Source: UBA4615 sp044371545
GTDB taxonomy: Bacteria > Pseudomonadota > Gammaproteobacteria > Burkholderiales > Burkholderiaceae_E
Assembly (NCBI GenBank): GCA_044371545.1
Contig: JBILTM010000130.1
Coordinates: 1-14,781, forward strand
DNA length: 14,781 bases
Direction: 5' to 3'
A program made the translations under genes and the position numbers. Under the pieces are notes generated by a model. It did not search any database. It was given only the letters and a program-made list of their open reading frames with translations, and was not told where the DNA came from. Below are positions 12,504 to 14,781 of the stretch, piece by piece; the first letter of the stretch is position 1; the number at the start of each line of letters is the position of its first letter.

Positions 12504-12518
12504 CGTCGTGCGACGACG
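12504..12518. repeat. CGTCGT-GCG-ACGACG palindrome in the katG leader
   Basis: A perfect 6-bp dyad with 3-nt spacer, 48 nt upstream of the katG ATG. Possible operator or leader hairpin; CG-rich dyads of this size can arise by chance in such DNA. Confidence 0.25.
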
Positions 12519-12566
12519 CGCCCGACGTCCCGACACGTACCCCCCGCAGACCAGGAGTCGAAGACC

Positions 12567-14781
12567 ATGTCCGATGAAGCGAAGTGCCCGTTCTCCGGCG
12601 GCCGTGCCGCCCCCGCGCCGCGTGCGCGCGCCAACCGCGACTGGTAGCCCGAGCGGCTCGAGCTGCAGGTGCTGCGCCAGCACGGCGCGGCCGGCGACCC
12701 GATGGGCGGGGACTTCGACTACGCGGCCGAGTTCTCGAAGCTCGACCTCGCCGAGGTCAAGCGCGACCTTGCCGCGTTGATGACCGACTCGCAGCCCTGG
12801 TGGCCGGCCGACTGGGGCCACTACGGCCCGCTCTTCATCCGGATGGCCTGGCACAGCGCCGGCACCTACCGCATCCACGACGGGCGGGGCGGCGCCGGCT
12901 CGGGCACGCAGCGCTTCGCGCCGCTGAACTCCTGGCCCGACAACGGCAACCTCGACAAGGCGCGCCGCCTGCTGTGGCCGATCAAGCGGACCTACGGCCG
13001 CGCGCTGTCGTGGGCCGACCTGATGATCCTCGCCGGCAACGTCGCGCTCGAGACGATGGGCTTCCGCACCTTCGGCTTCGCCGGCGGCCGCGAGGACGTC
13101 TGGGAGCCGGGCGAGGACATCGACTGGGGTCCGGAGGCGGAATGGCTCGCCACCAGCGAGAAACCCGGCAGCCGCTACTCGGGCGAGCGCGAGCTCGCGG
13201 ACCCGCTCGGCGCGGTGCAGATGGGGCTGATCTACGTGAACCCGGAGGGGCCGGACGGCCATCCCGACCCGGTCGCCTCGGGCCGCGACGTGCGCGAGAC
13301 CTTCGCGCGCATGGCGATGGACGATGAGGAGACCGTCGCGCTGGTCGCAGGCGGGCACACCTTCGGCAAGGCGCACGGCGCGGGCGACGCGGCGCTCGTG
13401 GGCGTCGCGCCCGAGGGCGCGCCGATCGAGGCGATGGGCCTCGGCTGGGCGAACCGCTTCGGCACCGGCCGCGGCGTGCACGCGACCACCAGCGGCATCG
13501 AGGGCGCGTGGAAGCCGAACCCGACGACCTGGGACACCGGCTACTTCGACATGCTGTTCGGCTACGAGTGGGAACTCGTGAAGAGCCCCGCCGGCGCGCA
13601 TCAGTGGCGCGCGAAGGACGTGCGGCCCGAGCACATGATCCCGGACGCGCACGATCCGTCGCTGCGCCACGCGCCGATGATGACCACGGCCGACCTGTCG
13701 CTGCGCTTCGACCCGGCCTACGAGGCGATCTCGCGCCGCTTGCACCGCGACCCGGCCGCGTTCGCCGATGCGTTCGCCCGCGCGTGGTTCAAGCTCACCC
13801 ACCGCGACATGGGCCCGCGCGCCCGCTACCTCGGACCCGAGGTGCCCGCCGAGGCGCTGATCTGGCAGGACCCGGTGCCCGCGCTCGACCATCCGCGGGT
13901 CGATGCGGCCGATGTCGCGGCGCTGAAGGCCGAGCTCCTCTCGAGCGGGCTCACGGTCCGTGAACTGGTCTCGACCGCCTGGGCCTCGGCCTCGACCTTC
14001 CGCGGCTCGGACAAGCGCGGTGGCGCCAACGGCGCGCGGATCCGGCTCGCGCCGCAGAAGGACTGGGCGGTCAACGACCCGGCGCAACTCGCCCGGGTGA
14101 TCGAGGTGCTCGAGGCGGTCAAGGCGCGGTTCGACGCGAAGGCGGCGGGCGGCAAGCGCGTGTCGATCGCCGACCTGATCGTGCTCGGCGGCGCGGCGGC
14201 GATCGAGCAGGCGGCGAAGGCCGCGGGCCGCGCGATCGTGGTGCCGTTCACGCCGGGGCGCACCGACGCGTCGGCCGAGCAGACGGACGCGGCCTCGTTC
14301 GCGGTGCTCGAGCCGCGGGCCGACGGCTTCCGCAACTGGTACGGCCCGAAGGCCCGGCGGCTGGCCGAGGCGGAGCTGGTCGATCGCGCACAGCTGCTGA
14401 CGCTGACGCCGCCGGAGATGACCGTGCTGGTCGGCGGGCTGAGGGCGCTCGACGCCAACGCCGGCCACCCGTCGCACGGCGTGCTGACCGACCGGCCCGG
14501 CGTGCTGTCGAACGACTTCTTCGTGAACCTGCTCGAGCCCGGGACCACCTGGACCCCGGTCGCGGACGCGGACGGCGTCTACGCGGGCCGCGACGCGTCG
14601 GGCCGCACGCGCTGGACCGCGACGCGCGCCGACCTGATCTTCGGCTCGCACGCCGAGCTGCGCGCGCTCGCCGAGGTCTACGCGAGCGACGATGCGAAAG
14701 CGAAGTTCGTCGACGACTTCGTCGCCGCCTGGGCGAAGGTGATGGACCTCGACCGGTTCGACGTCGTCCGCGAGCGGCGTC
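12567..14781 (+). pseudogene. katG: Catalase-peroxidase with in-frame amber at codon 27; 3' end cut by window
   Basis: KatG is a haem enzyme that destroys hydrogen peroxide (catalase) and oxidises organic donors (peroxidase). ATG 12567 is preceded by AGGAG (12553-12557, 9 nt). The N-terminus M-S-D-E-A-K-C-P-F-S-G-G and N-R-D-W are typical, but the next codon, Trp in the conserved N-x-D-W-W-P motif, is TAG (12645-12647). After it, one frame runs without another stop to the window edge and covers the whole family length. Active-site residues are kept: distal R92-M-A-W95-H96, Y223 and M249 (partners of W95 in the Met-Tyr-Trp adduct), proximal H264 in G-G-H-T-F-G-K, and W315 in T-S-G-I-E-G-A-W. 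The C-terminal copy domain is complete to V-M-D-L-D-R-F-D. No decay is seen. Alternatives are a recent nonsense mutation, a sequencing error (TGG to TAG), or readthrough. A restart at ATG 12702 would lose the N-terminal 45 residues. Confidence 0.9.
12645..12647 (+). other. katG: In-frame TAG replacing a conserved Trp codon of katG
   Basis: The codons around this point read Asn-Arg-Asp-Trp-TAG-Pro-Glu, where catalase-peroxidases have Asn-x-Asp-Trp-Trp-Pro. A single G-to-A change of TGG explains it. No frameshift is present, because the same reading frame continues as KatG on both sides. Confidence 0.95.

Noticed and set aside
12645..12647. TAG as a pyrrolysine or globally reassigned codon
   Set aside because: The family residue is Trp, no pyl genes are visible, and otnK uses TAG as a normal stop in the same window.
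12645..12647. A frameshift in katG
   Set aside because: The same reading frame encodes KatG on both sides of the TAG; only one codon is affected.
12501..14651. A 716-codon open frame on the minus strand opposite katG
   Set aside because: It is antisense to a clear catalase-peroxidase frame. Long antisense frames are expected in very GC-rich coding DNA, and the translation is Arg/Ala/Val/His-rich without any family motif.
1..14781. Mobile elements, CRISPR arrays, tRNA or rRNA genes, riboswitches
   Set aside because: No transposase, integrase, regularly spaced repeat, cloverleaf or known riboswitch pattern was seen on either strand.

Overview
The window is very GC-rich (about 70% or more by eye) and densely coded, with strong G/C preference at third codon positions. 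A Bug/TctC-type tripartite tricarboxylate transporter receptor beside a family III CoA-transferase, a PA4780-type RIO kinase, a SirB1-family protein and a GC-rich LysR catabolic cluster suggest a betaproteobacterium of the Burkholderiales. This assignment is inference, since there is no rRNA or marker gene. I saw no tRNA, rRNA, CRISPR array, insertion sequence or phage gene.

Layout. (1) 1-3196: the 3' part of an SDR dehydrogenase (+), a small uncharacterised gene convergent to it (-), then a RIO-family kinase (+) and a DSD1/D-threonine-aldolase-fold PLP enzyme (+). (2) 3198-8315: a stand-alone response-regulator receiver (-) diverges from a LysR regulator (+). The regulator is followed tightly by CoA-transferase, HMG-CoA-lyase-type enzyme, VOC protein and periplasmic Bug receptor, with gaps or overlaps of -4 to about 35 nt. 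(3) 8414-8797: an independent small VOC gene (+). (4) 8847-12322, all minus: FKBP-type PPIase, then L-threonate dehydrogenase and 3-oxo-tetronate kinase overlapping by 4 nt, then a SirB1-family protein. (5) 12567 to the right edge: katG (+), which carries an in-frame TAG at codon 27.

How the genes may work together. The 4.7-8.3 kb cluster reads as import, activation and cleavage: the Bug receptor captures a carboxylate, the CoA-transferase makes its CoA thioester, and the HMG-CoA-lyase-type enzyme splits a 3-hydroxy-3-methyl acyl-CoA. The VOC protein could modify or epimerise an intermediate, and LysR would sense the substrate. The exact substrate cannot be read from the sequence. The ltnD-otnK pair is the oxidation/phosphorylation part of a C4 acid-sugar (threonate) pathway; the decarboxylase and isomerase partners are not in the window.

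Most notable observations: the amber codon replacing the second Trp of the conserved KatG N-terminal NxDWWP motif, with the whole downstream frame and active site intact; strong inverted repeats at three convergent gene junctions, two of them overlapping stop codons; and palindromes immediately before the LysR and CoA-transferase start codons.
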